From contig OU862916.1 in assembly GCA_917880885.1 (NCBI GenBank), positions 54,162,831-54,226,830 of the forward strand: a DNA stretch of 64,000 bases, in the 5' to 3' direction. Source of the stretch: Limnephilus marmoratus. Lineage: Eukaryota > Arthropoda > Insecta > Trichoptera > Limnephilidae. Positions 44,264-55,787 of the stretch are shown in pieces (the stretch's first letter is position 1; every line of letters starts with the position of its first letter). The translations under genes were made by a program, and so were the position numbers. The notes under the pieces were generated by a model that saw only the letters and a list, made by a program, of their open reading frames with translations, did no database searches and had not been told where the DNA came from.

Positions 44264-45372
44264 TGTGTTAGAGATAAAGCTTCCTATGATACCATAACAG
44301 TGGTTGTTCGTTTAGCAATAGCTTTTTACTTTGTAAATACCGTCGGTAAATATTTTCTGTCGTGCTTTAGAAATACACATTAAAAAAAACTCTACATGAA
44401 ACGAACATTTGTTTGCGAAAATAATGTATTTTATATCGTGCTGTCTAGAAAACGTATCTCCCGCGACTGGGCATTTGTATAGATTTTGAAAATATTTGCT
44501 AATTGATTATTTCAATTTGACATTTATTCAAACATTTTTCGATTTCCTACCAATCGACGAATCGAAATATGTTTATGCTTTAAACAATATATTTAAATTT
44601 CTAAATAATATTTACAAAAAAAAATCGCACCACACTGCCTATCAATGTTGGAAACATATATCAAAATTTGGAAGGACTTCATAATATTATATTCGTACCT
44701 ACCTCTATTTTGTAGCTTGTAGTTGTAGAGGTTATGTACTAGATACGGCTTCTCTTTTTATCAGTGTAATTTTTTTTATCGCTTTAAATTATTATGGAAT
44801 ATTATACAGATATCGACGTATTTCCACTAGCAAAAACTACGTACCTACAATAGTTTTTATGGGTGTGCTGAAATTAAAATTACGTCTTATCTTGGGCGTA
44901 ATAAGTACACATCTCGTATCATTTGGGTCTATAAAATATTCAGGTACTTACCTCACCTTGTTTATTTATTTATATTAATATTCGCATCTACGGGCTTTTA
45001 AAATTGTTTGAAGTAAAGGATAAGATTTTATGGCATGTTATTATAATGGTGATACAATTTTTATTTTCAACATTACAAAACCACACTGGGAAAGTTGTAC
45101 CACAACCGTGATTCGACAATTATTAATGTAATTTTATTTGAACAAAATCATGATATTAACTTTGTGATGACCGAATTATATTTAAAACTCTGTAAATTTG
45201 TGTACGTGCATAAAATATGATTCACATGAAACGGTTTCTGTTTTTCAAAAACCTTATTTTTATTTTATTTTTTTATTTTTGTGGAAAGCAGTCACTTTGC
45301 GGTTAGCCATATTTAATGAAATAATTCAGAGTGGTTTCAACTCAATATTTCCTTTGTCAAGTCATTAACAAT
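44264..45372. other. AT-rich spacer, nothing recognised
   Basis: Short frames only (one of 62 codons at 44496), with no motif. No repeat recognised. Confidence 0.4.
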
Positions 45373-45705
45373 TTGGGAGGCGGGAATGGGTACCGCCGCG
45401 GCCGCCCCGGGAACCTTTATTGGATAACCAATACCTCTGCCATAGGTCCAAGTGGTTCGCTACGTTTGGTGATTTAACAGGGGTGCCCGGGTTCATGGGA
45501 TGAGGTTTGTCTCGGTCCTGGGGGTGGATGACCAGGACACACTGAACCCCAGATTCCTACCAACCCCTTAAACCCTTTTCCTTCCCTCCTCTCCTCTCCT
45601 TCCTTCCCTAAAAAAACCCTCAAAAATCACCAAAAATGACATAGGCCCTCAGAGAAATTATTTTCCTCAGGGCCTCCCGTGTGGAGCTCATGTAAAAAAA
45701 ATAAA
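45373..45705 (+). mobile_element. LINE-tail repeat B, plus copy
   Basis: The last 115 bp (from about 45590) match the CR1-like LINE 3' end, including GACATAGGCCCTCAGAG and GTGTGGAGCTCATGTAAAA. The upstream body (GGGAGGCGGGAATGGGTACC, CCGGGAACCTTTATTGGATA, TGGTTCGCTACGTTTGGTG) is not found in the CR1-like copy at 57.3 kb but is shared with 45943-46430 and in part with 53100-53490. It is therefore either another LINE subfamily's 3' part or a SINE using the LINE tail. It is shorter than its minus-strand partner by an internal deletion. Confidence 0.75.
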
Positions 45706-45898
45706 TTAAAAGCGATGTCAAAATGTATAAAAGGCTTAAATAGGTTACGTAATTTTTTTTTCGCAGCTTTACATTAATTTTTTTTTTTTATTTAATAGAT
45801 TTTAGTGACTTTTCGAAGCGTTGAGTTGGCTTGATTTTAAGAAGCAATAAAACAGTTACTTTATTAATAACCACCATTTTTTTTTTAATATCTACTGT

Positions 45899-45930
45899 AG
45901 GTTTTGCTTAGCACAAGCATCGTCAGGGTA
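45899..45930 (-). ncRNA. Hammerhead-like motif, degenerate copy
   Basis: The minus strand reads TATACC, CTGACGA, then GCTT-GTGCT-AAGC (a four-pair stem) and AAAACC. This is a diverged relative of the motif at 46792, in the opposite orientation. GAAA has changed to AAAA, so catalysis is unlikely here. Confidence 0.35.
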
Positions 45931-45942
45931 TAATATTTTTTT

Positions 45943-46430
45943 ACAATAGCTTCACACAGGATGCCCTGAGGAAAACGATTTCTTTCCGGGCTTATGTCGG
46001 GCGTATGCTGTGTGGAGGGTTTTTTAAGGAAATGATGGAGAGGTTGTTCTGGGAAGGAAAAAAGTATGAGAGGTGAGTAGAAATCTGAGGGTCGATGTGT
46101 CCAGAAGTGACGGACGTATGGATCCATTCTGCCACTGAGGTGCAAGGCTATGGGTCAAGAGAGTCCGGCTGGAGAAATCAAAAGGTTTCCCTCAACCAGT
46201 CTCATCCGATCCGGCCTGCCACGCAGAAGCTGGACAAACGCATCCCCCGGCAAGACGTATGGATCCATTCCTGACAAAGATCTTGACAAACCTCACACCA
46301 TAAACCCGGGCACCCCTGCTAAGTCACTAAACGTAGCGAACCACTTGGGGTGACCTATGGCAGGGGTGTTGGTTTGTCTAATAAAAGGTTCCCGGGGTAG
46401 CGGTACCCGTACCCGTCTCCCAAATCAATA
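45943..46430 (-). mobile_element. LINE-tail repeat B, minus copy
   Basis: It is the inverted partner of 45373-45705, about 240 bp away. The tail (minus strand: ACACAGCATACGCC...CAGGGCATCCTGTGTGAAGC) and the body (CCAGCCGGACTCTCTTGACC, AAGTGGTTCGCTACGTTTAG, CCCGGGAACCTTTTATTAG) are present. It keeps about 150 bp that the plus copy lacks. A GGATCCAT word occurs twice (46119 and 46260), a local duplication. Confidence 0.75.
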
Positions 46431-46513
46431 ACATGAAATAAAAAAATAATTATCTTGTTTATAATCACGATTTTTTTTAATACCGAACGTTTTCGCTAAC
46501 AAGTTTAATTTAT

Positions 46514-46790
46514 GGGGTCGTCCATTAATCACGTGAGGCTCGAAAGGGGGGGGGGGTTCGGAAAAAAACACGAAATATCACGAAGGGGGGGGGGGGGGTA
46601 CAATGAGATATCACGTGTATTTATTTTTCGTGATAATATCCTGAAAATATCAAAATACTTTGTACTAAAAAAAATACACGTGATTTGGAGGGGGGGGGTT
46701 AGTCTAAAACCTCACCACATATCACCAGGGGGGGAGGGGGAGGGGGTTAAAAAGTTGCTAAAAAATATCACGTGATTAATGGACGACCCC
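46514..46790. mobile_element. MITE with GGGGTCGTCCATTAATCACG ends
   Basis: Left GGGGTCGTCCATTAATCACG and right CGTGATTAATGGACGACCCC are perfect inverted repeats, flanked by TAT on each side (46511-46513, 46791-46793). The interior has four G-runs and repeated TATCACG words. Such G-run MITEs are common in insects; a 3-bp duplication would suit a Harbinger-like mechanism, but the superfamily is a guess. Confidence 0.85.
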
Positions 46791-46791
46791 T

Positions 46792-46832
46792 ATACCCTGA
46801 TGATGCTTGTGTTAAACGAAACCGGTCGGTAT
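46792..46832 (+). ncRNA. Hammerhead-ribozyme-like motif
   Basis: ATACC (46792-46796), CTGATGA (46797-46803), a 14-base segment, GAAA (46818-46821), CCGG, TC (46826-46827), then GGTAT (46828-46832). ATACC pairs with GGTAT as stem I; CTGATGA and GAAA are the conserved core; ACCGGT is a self-complementary mini stem III placing UC at the cleavage position. Stem II has a mismatch here but pairs well in the related copy at 45.9 kb. Very short stem III hammerheads are known from Penelope-like elements and retrozymes. Activity is not shown. Confidence 0.5.
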
Positions 46833-46962
46833 TAAAAAATATATAAATATATCGTGGTTTTGAACAATGCAATCGTTTTATTTCACCTTATTTTAAAATC
46901 CCTACCAGTTTCAGCACCGTCCACGTCTCCAACCTGGGAAAACCTCTAAAACAAAACCTATA

Positions 46963-47340
46963 CAGGATGTTCGGGGGTAAAGTGCATTAACTTCGGGAGG
47001 TGATTCTACATTATGGTAGGAGTAAAAAAGATTAATAACTTTTTCTGAAATTCCAACTTTTTTTTTACCATACAAAAAAATATAATATACCTACTAAAAA
47101 TCCTCATTGTAAGGTAAAATTTACTCGATAAAGTTGCTGTTAGCTTGCCGGGCGCGATTGTTACAACGTTGCTGGTTAATGATAATGCTGCCCGCACACG
47201 CCGGTCTAATTTTATTTTTTTACCACAAAACTACCCCTAAAAGTTGGAATTCCGAAAAAGTTATTTGTCTTTTTTACTCATAGATACTATCGTGTAGAAT
47301 CACCTCCCGAAGTTAATGCACTTTACCCCTGGACACCCTG
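46963..47340. mobile_element. Foldback MITE, second CAGG(G/A)TGT family
   Basis: Left CAGGATGTTCGGGGGTAAAG and right CTTTACCCCTGGACACCCTG open arms of about 100 bp (GTGCATTAACTTCGGGAGGTG and complement; AACTTTTTCTGAAATTCCAAC and complement). TA flanks both ends (46961-46962, 47341-47342). The end words match the 27185 family, but the interior is unrelated. Confidence 0.88.
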
Positions 47341-47342
47341 TA

Positions 47343-48292
47343 TAATAATTTTTAAAATATAATACTTTTGTTACTAACATAATTACTATCATAACAATAA
47401 TCGTGTAGACAGTAACTTAGTCAATCAAATCAAGTTATACGCCAGGCCCAAATCTACAAGAACTCACATATTTTGGACCGAAATTTTTACGAATAATACT
47501 GGATATTTTAATCCAATGTCTAGAATGTCTCGATCATTCAACGATCTTGTTAAGATACACAGTTTCATAGATATTTTTGTAAATAGTTTAACATGTTTCA
47601 AAAAATATCTCCACAATTTGAGCACGTAAAAAAAAAAATGGTTGTGTTATTACTCTTCAGTAAATACTTCGTTATAAATATTGTATACTTGTTATTATTG
47701 TGTATTTCAATTTTGTATTTAGGTTTTCAAGTTATGTATAAATAATACTTGCATTGTTTTTCATGAGTTTGCTTATGTTAAAATGCATATGTGATTAATG
47801 CAGACACAATAGTCTAGGGATATTTATATTTGTATTCTAATTTATTATATATTACCCACAAAAATGTTGTATAAATATCCTGTTTGTGTCTCAAATAAAT
47901 AAAAAAAACATGATGGTACGAGTATCATACATACGTAATGTGTTGATAGTGAAAATATGAAAATTCCAAATGAGTAAGATTTTATTTTTATGGCGTCCGG
48001 TGGGCATCAAAGTAAATACCTATCACATAATATAATGAAATTTGAGAAAAAAAATTCAAATGATTATTATATTATTTAAAACGCAGTTTTCATAGTATAC
48101 CTAATAGTTATAATATACAATAGTTTTCCTAGATACTGCAACAAAACACAGTTTCAAAAAGATATCTATAAGGGAATCTTTTTGAGTAACCGTAATATAT
48201 TCAGCTCATAAACCTTTGTTTTTTTTTAAATTTTTGTTAGCACTTTTTTTTTCATTTAATAATTAGGTGAAGTTTGTCATTATGCTCATATT
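47343..48292. other. AT-rich spacer, nothing recognised
   Basis: No coding or repeat signal beyond simple AT-richness. It contains AATAAATAAAAAAAA near 47896, possibly an old poly-A tail. Confidence 0.4.
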
Positions 48293-48849
48293 CAGGGGCG
48301 TGCTTTCCAAATAGGCACATAGGCACTCTCCTACCCTACCGTAGCATAAAATGTAAATAATATAGGAATTCATTAAATTATTGCAAAAAACAAAACACTT
48401 TCAAACAGTTCCGCTGAGAATTGCAGCTACGCGCGCGCCCCACCGACCACCGTACTAAAACGCGGCATAAGCAATAACTAAGGGTGCCCAAATACCGCCA
48501 ACGTTAGAGCAGATTATTTAATGTATACATACATACTACATGAATTATTATGTACAAGTGTGCTTTGAGCTGTCTGCATCCAAGTGATGACGCGTTCGTG
48601 TTTATGTTTAGGCAATGCTTTTGGGAACAATTTCAACAGCAATCAGTGCCATCTGTTGATATCTCTATTAATTAGTACATTAGAACATTATCATATTATG
48701 TTGGATTTCTTTCGTGCTATTATTACGATTATAAAGTTAGCAACTTAGCCATTATCAATGAAAACTTACCACCTATGTGTACAATATACATCAATTAATT
48801 CGCTGTTTTTCGTACTGCGTACCCTGATTAAAAACTCTGCACGCCACTG
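48293..48849. mobile_element. Possible hAT-like MITE
   Basis: CAGGGGCGTGC at the left and GCACGCCACTG at the right are inverted repeats with one mismatch, the CAGNGGCG form common for hAT ends. No matching 8-bp flanks were found (CTCATATT against TGTAGACA), so the call is tentative. No transposase frame. Confidence 0.45.
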
Positions 48850-50313
48850 TGTAGACATAACAGAATATTCTCTAGGAACTAGGATTGTGTTGACAACTAA
48901 CCGGATGGAGGTTCCTTGTTTTTGAATTGGTTTTATGTAAGACAGTACGTGTTCTTTAACCGCGATTACCCAACATTGCTGACAATAATAAGTCTTCGCG
49001 GTTTCCTATTAATTCATTCCTAATATAAAGTTAGGATAGGTGCCTATATACCACCTAATCAATGTCCTCGATCCTTATCAGAGCTTTCGGTACACGTAAC
49101 GAAAATACTGTTACAACGCCAGTGATATGATAAAATTTACCAAAAACATATACATTTTTTTTATCCCACTTTACAGATTTTTTGCGGTTATATAACATAA
49201 TAATTCATTAAAAAAGATATGCTTCTAAACTAGCATATTTCCGCTTAGATAAGAAAATAAATTATAATAATGAATGATTGTGGTAACTCGTATAGGAAAA
49301 CAATGCCTGGCATATGCCTATCGATGATTAATAATCCTTCCCGCTGAAAGCTCACTAGCGCAGCGTATGGACGAAGCTCACAATACCGGTTCGGTTTCTC
49401 GGTTAATTTTCCTCGCTTGGCTGAGGTTTTGCAGTATCGGTTGTAAAACTTTACACTTGCGAAGCCTTCAACTACCCAATCATTATTTCTTCTATACGAT
49501 CGATTAACTCACAAGCTGTTGAGTTGAATTGTGAAATTCATATGTTATGGAGGCTTGTGGGCATTTAATAAATGTATATATACACGAGTGTACGATTTGT
49601 ATTCCATAAAAGTTTTTTTTTAAACATTGTTACACTAACACTTTGACAATAATAATATTTAGTTCTGATTGTGCTAGTTTTCTAGCTACTTGGTTTATAT
49701 TTGAGAGTCAGTTAAAATGGAGGTACGAGCAAATCTTTGTTGTATTTTTTCTTGTTTCCACTTACATTATTGTTCAATATAAGAAAAGTGTAAAACTGTC
49801 GCAGTGCGGCTATTTTTTTTCATCTCCGTAATACAATGCGGATGGGAAGATGTCGGCCACGTCCCGTATAGAAATTGTCCTGTCATTTCCAAAATTGGTT
49901 TTACAGTTTTCTCGTTAAATTTGCCCTATAATAAGAAATGTCCTCGATGAGCAGAACAATGAATGTCGTTTTTATTGTAAATTTTTGCTTTATTTCTCAT
50001 CCCACTTGTACACCCGACGGAATACTGCCGATCTGATGTCTGAAGTACTCATTTCAGCAGAAGATTTATTTATTTATTCATTTTCGGGAAAACGACAGTT
50101 TACATTTTTTTAGTTGTACGTGAGTAAATTTAGCCAAAATAAATTTAATTATGGATTTCCTCCTTGTGACTTTACCTTTAATAAGACAGTAGAATAAGGA
50201 ATAAGCAATAATTCAATTTATAAGAAAGGAATATGAAGCCAAAAATTATAAAGGTGTTTTAAAAATGTTAATGTCTATGATATTGGCTTTATTTAATAGA
50301 TAATTTTATGCCA
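48850..50313. other. AT-rich spacer, nothing recognised
   Basis: A GC-balanced patch near 49330-49460 has no identifiable content. A 62-codon frame at 49643 is hydrophobic but has no support as a gene. Confidence 0.4.
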
Positions 50314-50585
50314 TTATTGTTTAAATACGATTTCGAGCATATGAGTGCCACGGCTAGCTCGAATGATGCGCAATCGTGAAGTCCACTTTTCGACAACTTT
50401 ATCGAGCAATTGGGGCCATATATCGAATGTTGGCTTCCAAATAGTCCAACGTCTCTGGTTTATCAGCATAGACTAGTGACTTCACAACCAAAGAAAGTAA
50501 TCTAATGGTGTGAGATCACACGATCGTGGAAGCCAGTTCATAGGTCCTTACGTGAAATTATGCGCTCACCAAATGTTTCCCGCAA
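50314..50585 (-). pseudogene. Tc1/mariner-type transposase C-terminal remnant
   Basis: Minus-strand pieces read LRETFGERIISRKDL, then NWLPRSCDLTPLDYFLW, KPETLDYLEANIR and KVVEKWTSRLRIIRASRG, ending with a stop at 50314-50316. The PRSxDLTPLDYFLW block is the third catalytic Asp region of many insect Tc1/mariner-family transposases. A TGA and at least two frameshifts break it. The upstream part has been replaced by the repeat at 50615. Confidence 0.8.
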
Positions 50586-50614
50586 TAAACTAAATAAAAT
50601 AAATAAACGCAATA

Positions 50615-50762
50615 AAATAAGATAAGTTTTAAGATTTTCACGGCCAAAAGCATTTTCGTTATTTGTTTTTGGGGTGTAACGCCGTGTTGCGCTACCTCCT
50701 TCTTTAGCCAACGTTTCGGACATCGTTGCAGTGTCCATCATCAGGGCAGATCCGGTAGATGT
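50615..50762 (-). repeat. CTGATGATGG-CGAAACGTTGG repeat, isolated copy
   Basis: It matches the members of the palindromic cluster at 63538-64000. On the minus strand: GCCCTGATGATGGACACTG, CAACGATGTCCGAAACGTTG, AAGGAGGTAGCGCAACACGG, CACCCCAAAAACAAATAACG. GGACA/TGTCC forms a small stem between CTGATGA and GAAAC, as in the hammerhead-like motif. It abuts a short perfect palindrome (TAGATGTG-AC-CACATCTA, 50757-50774). Confidence 0.8.
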
Positions 50763-50776
50763 GACCACATCTACGA

Positions 50777-51424
50777 AAAAGCAATAAAATAAATTTGCAA
50801 GCGCTGTTCTGACGTCAGTCTATTCTTGGTGAAATGGCAAAACGTATTGACTACAAATCAACTGTCAAATTGACAGTCTTTAGAAACAATGTTACCACTT
50901 TAAAAATCAAACCTCTAAAAAAAAACCAAAACAAAAATTATAGATAAAGACAAATTAAAAATTTTAAAACGCGAAATAACTCACAACAATTTTTTTTCAT
51001 TTCGTTGTTAAGAAGACATGTTATACAGATCAGATCATACAGAATTAGAAATAAAAACAATAAAAACATAACATTATTCACGAAAATACTCTTTTATGGA
51101 CCCCCTTATAGTTGGTAAGTTCGCAATTGAAAATGTCCACCTTGGATAATACACTATTGTAACTAATTGCATAGTCTGTTCAGGCAAGAATTCTGCTTAC
51201 AGTTCGTCTTGCAGATATTTTATCTCTATTACTAAGCGAGAGAGGAAAGTGTTTATTATAATATATTATTTTATTAATTCCAACACATGTTTAATTTTTG
51301 TGTTTGTTTTAAATCTTTGGTATCATGTTTATTTCCTTGAAGTACAAAGTAATTGCTCTTCGTGGGAACGTTGTCAAAGCCTACAAATAGCAAATATTTG
51401 ATAAATAGTATGTTCTTCTTAAAA
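50777..51424. other. AT-rich spacer, nothing recognised
   Basis: No family-like frame, RNA or shared repeat was noticed. Confidence 0.4.
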
Positions 51425-51605
51425 CTCACGGCTGGACATCATTGGAGAAGAGTAGCGCGTGACAGGTCCCAGTAGAAAATGTTAGAGGAGGCCTATGCCA
51501 AGAGGCAAACTGAGCTTCTGGATACATATATTATAACAAACAAGAACATGTCTAGTATTCATACCTAACAGAAGTTCAGAATAAAAAGGCTTATTATTAT
51601 TATAT
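51425..51605 (+). mobile_element. LINE 3' end fragment
   Basis: Codons for HHWRRVARDRSQ, a stop in place of a Trp-like position, and KMLEEAYAKRQTELLD resemble the last part of RTE/R1-like LINE proteins (W-R-A-DR-x-W-x-LEEA). A few dozen bases later AATAAAAAGG leads into TTATTATTATTATA, a poly-A signal followed by a simple-repeat tail. Confidence 0.65.
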
Positions 51606-52755
51606 GTTCTTCTTGATCTTTGTCCTCTCAACTCAGAGGTTGACTATCATCAGAGCAACATTAAAATGCAGGAAAAACACATAAACTTGTGAATACGTTG
51701 GAAATAACACATCTTTGGAAGATACCATTTTAGAGCTGTTTCATCAGAATTAGTAATTCCATGCTAATAAGGCATTTTTTAAATTTAGCATATTTATGAC
51801 GATGTCAGTAAAAATACATTCATTTTTGGTTTTTAATGGTAATATTAAATATGTTATTAATGTTTTATTTATTTGTCCACCCATCGTCTCCATAAACTGA
51901 GTGCTGTGGGGAACCATCTCAATCGTTTTATATTTCCTCCTAAACTCTAAGCCATTTTACCCCGCTACCAAAAGAGGACCCAAAACATACGCAAAACTCT
52001 GCTGGATTCTTAATTTTGCACCGCGTAAAACTTACTTAATGTTTCCACTTCGAGACATTTACCTAATCAACTTTGAACAGAAAACTGAACGAAGAGATAC
52101 ACATTGATAAAACTATTTTTTTCCATCAAATTCATCTCTCAATTAATGTGAAACGAATTGCATTCTAACTTGCATGTTTATGTAAAAAATAATGCCTTAC
52201 TACAGCTGCAAGTATGATGTAAATGACAGGTCGCGTGGCATATTTTGAATATATTTAATATTTGTAAATTTTCATCACCAAGATAAATAATTTTGTATAC
52301 GCCACTTTTTAATCAAAATATTCAAAGTTAATTAAATTTCATCTTGTCAAAAATTCAATTTCAAAATGTCAACTTTGACAAATAATGATAAAAGTTTTAC
52401 ATAATGCGTGGCCAGAAACCAATTATTCCGCCATATGTATTATGTATTTGAAGTCTCTCCGGTTATGATAACAAAATAATTTAACGTTTTATCGATAATT
52501 AAATATTTTTACTGACCTTGATTTCTTGTAATAAAAGCTTATCGTCAATTCGGTGTTGTAACAATTGATAACGCCAAATATCTATGTATCGTGGAACTCG
52601 TATTTACACTGTAATTCAAATAATTTTTTGCAATCGCACTCTGAAAAAGTAAAGTGCTTTGTCAAAACGGGCCTATCACAAGAAATTAGATGTTAAGAAA
52701 TCTTAAGTCTTATTGTAACTACGCATTAGTATTAGGGCTAGCGGCTTCACAGAAT
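51606..52755. other. AT-rich spacer, nothing recognised
   Basis: A 68-codon frame at 51901 has no recognised motif. No repeat assigned. Confidence 0.4.
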
Positions 52756-52761
52756 TTGAAC

Positions 52762-53093
52762 AATATCTACAGCTCAAACTGTTGACTAATATCTATGATA
52801 ACCAAAGTGTTGACGAATATCTACAGTACTGGCAGAGGTTGGATTTGCAATTATGTATAGCATATTGGAATAACGTAATATTGCGTATGCAGTTTAAAAA
52901 ACTTAATTTATGTAAGTATGTGTATAAAAATCCCTGATATCGGACTATTGGACACATTTAGCTGATTAGTCCAACCTACGCTCTGTAGATATTAGTTCAA
53001 CCTACGCTCTGTAGATATTAGTCAACACTCTGAAGTTCTGTTATGATTATTATGAGCTGTAGATATTCGTCCGACATACAGGCTGTAGATATT
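52762..53093. repeat. AATATCTACAG motif cluster in two orientations
   Basis: AATATCTACAG occurs at 52762 and 52816, with a variant AATATCTATGA near 52789; its complement CTGTAGATATT occurs at 52983, 53009, 53057 and 53083. Around 52970-53022 a 26-bp unit (CAACCTACGCTCTGTAGATA...) is tandemly duplicated. The two oriented sets flank about 160 bp of ordinary sequence. This is the layout of subterminal repeats of a DNA transposon or of protein-binding sites. Confidence 0.75.
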
Positions 53094-53099
53094 AGTAAC

Positions 53100-53490
53100 T
53101 GGAGTCCAAGTTGTTTGCTACGTTTGGTGATTTAGCAGGGGTGCCTGGGTTCTTGGAGTGAGGTTTTTCTTACCTTGGTGGCGAATGTATTTCCTCACCT
53201 ACTGCGTGCCGGTCCGGATCCGGAGAGAATGCTTGAGACGTACATAATCTAGACCTCTCCAGCCGGACTCTCTTGATCCATCGCATTGCACCGCAGTGAG
53301 AGGGGTGGATTTGTACGTCTCTCGCTCCTGGACACATTGACCCCTAGATTCTTACACACCCCTCATACCCTTTTCCTTCCAAGAACTTCCTTTCCTTAAA
53401 AAGACCTTCCACACAGCATCCCCAAAGATGTCATAAGCCCTGAGGGGAATTATTTTCCTTAAGGCTTCCTGTGTGGAGTTATTGTAAAAT
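53100..53490 (+). mobile_element. LINE-tail repeat B, third copy
   Basis: The body has AGTTGTTTGCTACGTTTGG, GCAGGGGTGCCTGGGTTC and CCAGCCGGACTCTCTTGATC, shared with 45943-46430. The tail (AAGACCTTCCACACAGCATC, GATGTCATAAGCCCTGAGG, GTGTGGAGTTATTGTAAAA) is the CR1-like 3' end. It lacks the far-left GGGAACC block. Confidence 0.78.
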
Positions 53491-53495
53491 AAAAA

Positions 53496-55787
53496 TTAAA
53501 AAATGTTCAAATTCTGTGAAACAACTGGCTTTAAGTATAAAATACGATTAGGATTTTTTTATTTTTGATTTATTAGGTACATGTGCATATAAAAAATTTT
53601 GTGTTCATTTCACAATACTCGGAAAATTTAAGTTTTAACTTTAGGTTTATCAAATTCATTATTTCACGGTATTCTATATGAAATAATCATGAAAAAATAT
53701 ACAGATTCTATTTAACTAAATGATTATTGATAAGAACAAAAATATCCTGGAGAATCATTTCATAAAAATAATATTGTCAAAATGGCCGCCATCTCGCGCT
53801 GGAATTCCTCAAAGCAGGCCCTTAGATTTTCGAAAACTTTTCGACACAAATGTGGTGGATGTTAACCATTTCTTGATGGATGTTCTCCTTTAATTGGAGT
53901 ATAATCGCTGGTTTATTTACGCAGAATTGACTTGTAAGATAAAATATATATATACACAAATATATTCCATTAAAAAAAGTCAGCATGGAATATCTCCTCT
54001 GCCCGAGATCAGTTTGTTAGGGAAAATTTCTTTAATCAATTTCTTTTACTCCATGGCCGCCCTGTTTGTTTTCCTGCCGGTTTCTTAGAAATTTTTAATT
54101 TAATTAAATTAACACTTTGGCATTGATTAATAATACTCTGTAATTGGTGATGCGAATGAAATCGGCGGCGTGCATCATTGTTTTGTAAAACAGAACAGAA
54201 TCGTTGTTGAACAGAAAAGAACAAAATCATTGTTTTTGTAAAAATGTTTTACCCAGAAAGCGCGTTGCTCTCCCGTAAAGCGATCCATTGTGACTAAATT
54301 TCCAAGAAACCACGCTCTCCTCCCCCGTTCGAAATCGCCACTAGCACGATTACAAAAGTGCTTGTGTTTATGACCCACCCTATATTATTTGTCCATCATT
54401 CTTATAATAAACATTTCCTATCTGCCTCATTTCGAAAAAAAACTGTCGCGATCTTCGGATAGTAAATAAGTATTTAAAAACATGTCTACATTTATTCATT
54501 ATTAAAAATTGACAACGAAACGTGTTTTAATATCTCGCTATAATGCATTTTAAATTTAACGTTCATCGGAGCTTGGTCGCTCCCTGTTTCCACTTTACAT
54601 AAAACTACAAGATTCACTTTAATTGTTCTCTGGAAACGTGCACTTTCAGGGTTTTAAACTGAACCACAAACTTCCTTCCCCCTTTTCTCGTAAAATAAAG
54701 CTCGTTTCGGTAAACACGCTATTTTATTAGCTATGTAATAAATTCCTTAATGTGGGATTCTAAAAACGAAGCTTTAGCATAATTATTCTTTTATGAATTG
54801 GTATAGGAACATTCCATTCAGGCAGTCTTGGTTTTTTTTTTCTACCAAAGAATTTGGTATACATCTGTAATAGGTACATTTGGTTATAGAACCAATACAA
54901 TTTACTATGTACTACATGAAAGGGTTCCCCATTCAGGCGATAAGCAATATTAGGGATACCCACTTGAAGGTATCTCTTCATAAGATGTTAACAACAGATA
55001 TCAGTTTCGCGAGACGTGTTTGATCAGCCTGGGCATTACTACGAATTATCCTAAAATCTATAAATGAGAGGCATTGAAATCATTCCCACGAATAGATATA
55101 TAATATACAATACCCTCATATATACTACATAGTATCGTGACAATGATATACGATTCATAAATCAGTACAATTCGCTTCGTAGGAATCTAATATTGCAGCT
55201 TTTCTTGATATACTTAATCGTGGTATTAATTTTCAACGGTTATATAGGCTTTGCCACCTGTCACTTTCCATACTTTCATATTTACGTACGATATTTTTGC
55301 TTTTCTTAGAATGAAAACTTGAAATGGCATTTGATATCAGATAAGTTCCTACAGTACGTTCAAAAGGTTTTTTTACTTTATTTTTTGTACCCCTGTCCTA
55401 GCTTTATAATCTTTTCTTCCTGAATTTTTGAAGAATACAAATTGGACGGTTCAATGCATTTTAACATGCGTGTTTTTCATCAAAACTTATGAAAAGATAT
55501 TACGAATATATACCCAGCTAAATTTGCTCAGTTCGAATTGAAGCTAAGAATGAACCTAGAAATAAATATTAGGCATTAAATTATAGGGATGGTCCGATGC
55601 TCTGCAGGAAACCCTCTTGCACAGGGCGGGTGTAAACTGTGCCCCCCTGAAGTTTATGTTTAGACTTCTGGAAATCAATACTCGTTTGTGTGAAAGCACA
55701 ATAAAGCAATCGAAACAATACATTATTTCTGACAATTTATGAATTTAAGTTGGAGAAAATAAATACTATCGGTAGGGCGCGTAAAAA
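53496..55787. other. AT-rich spacer, nothing recognised
   Basis: Several frames of 60-73 codons occur on both strands (for example 54760-54981 minus) but none has a motif. A GGCCGCCATCTCGCGCTGG patch near 53782 stands alone. No repeat assigned. Confidence 0.4.

Noticed and set aside
46150..46353. 67-codon plus-strand frame
   Set aside because: It is antisense to the minus-strand LINE-tail repeat and is not open in the other copies.
46512..46775. Gly-rich 87-codon frame
   Set aside because: It is produced by G-runs of the MITE, and its ends coincide with the TIRs.
52762..53093. CRISPR array
   Set aside because: The unit is only 11 bp, occurs in both orientations, spacing is irregular and the genome is eukaryotic.
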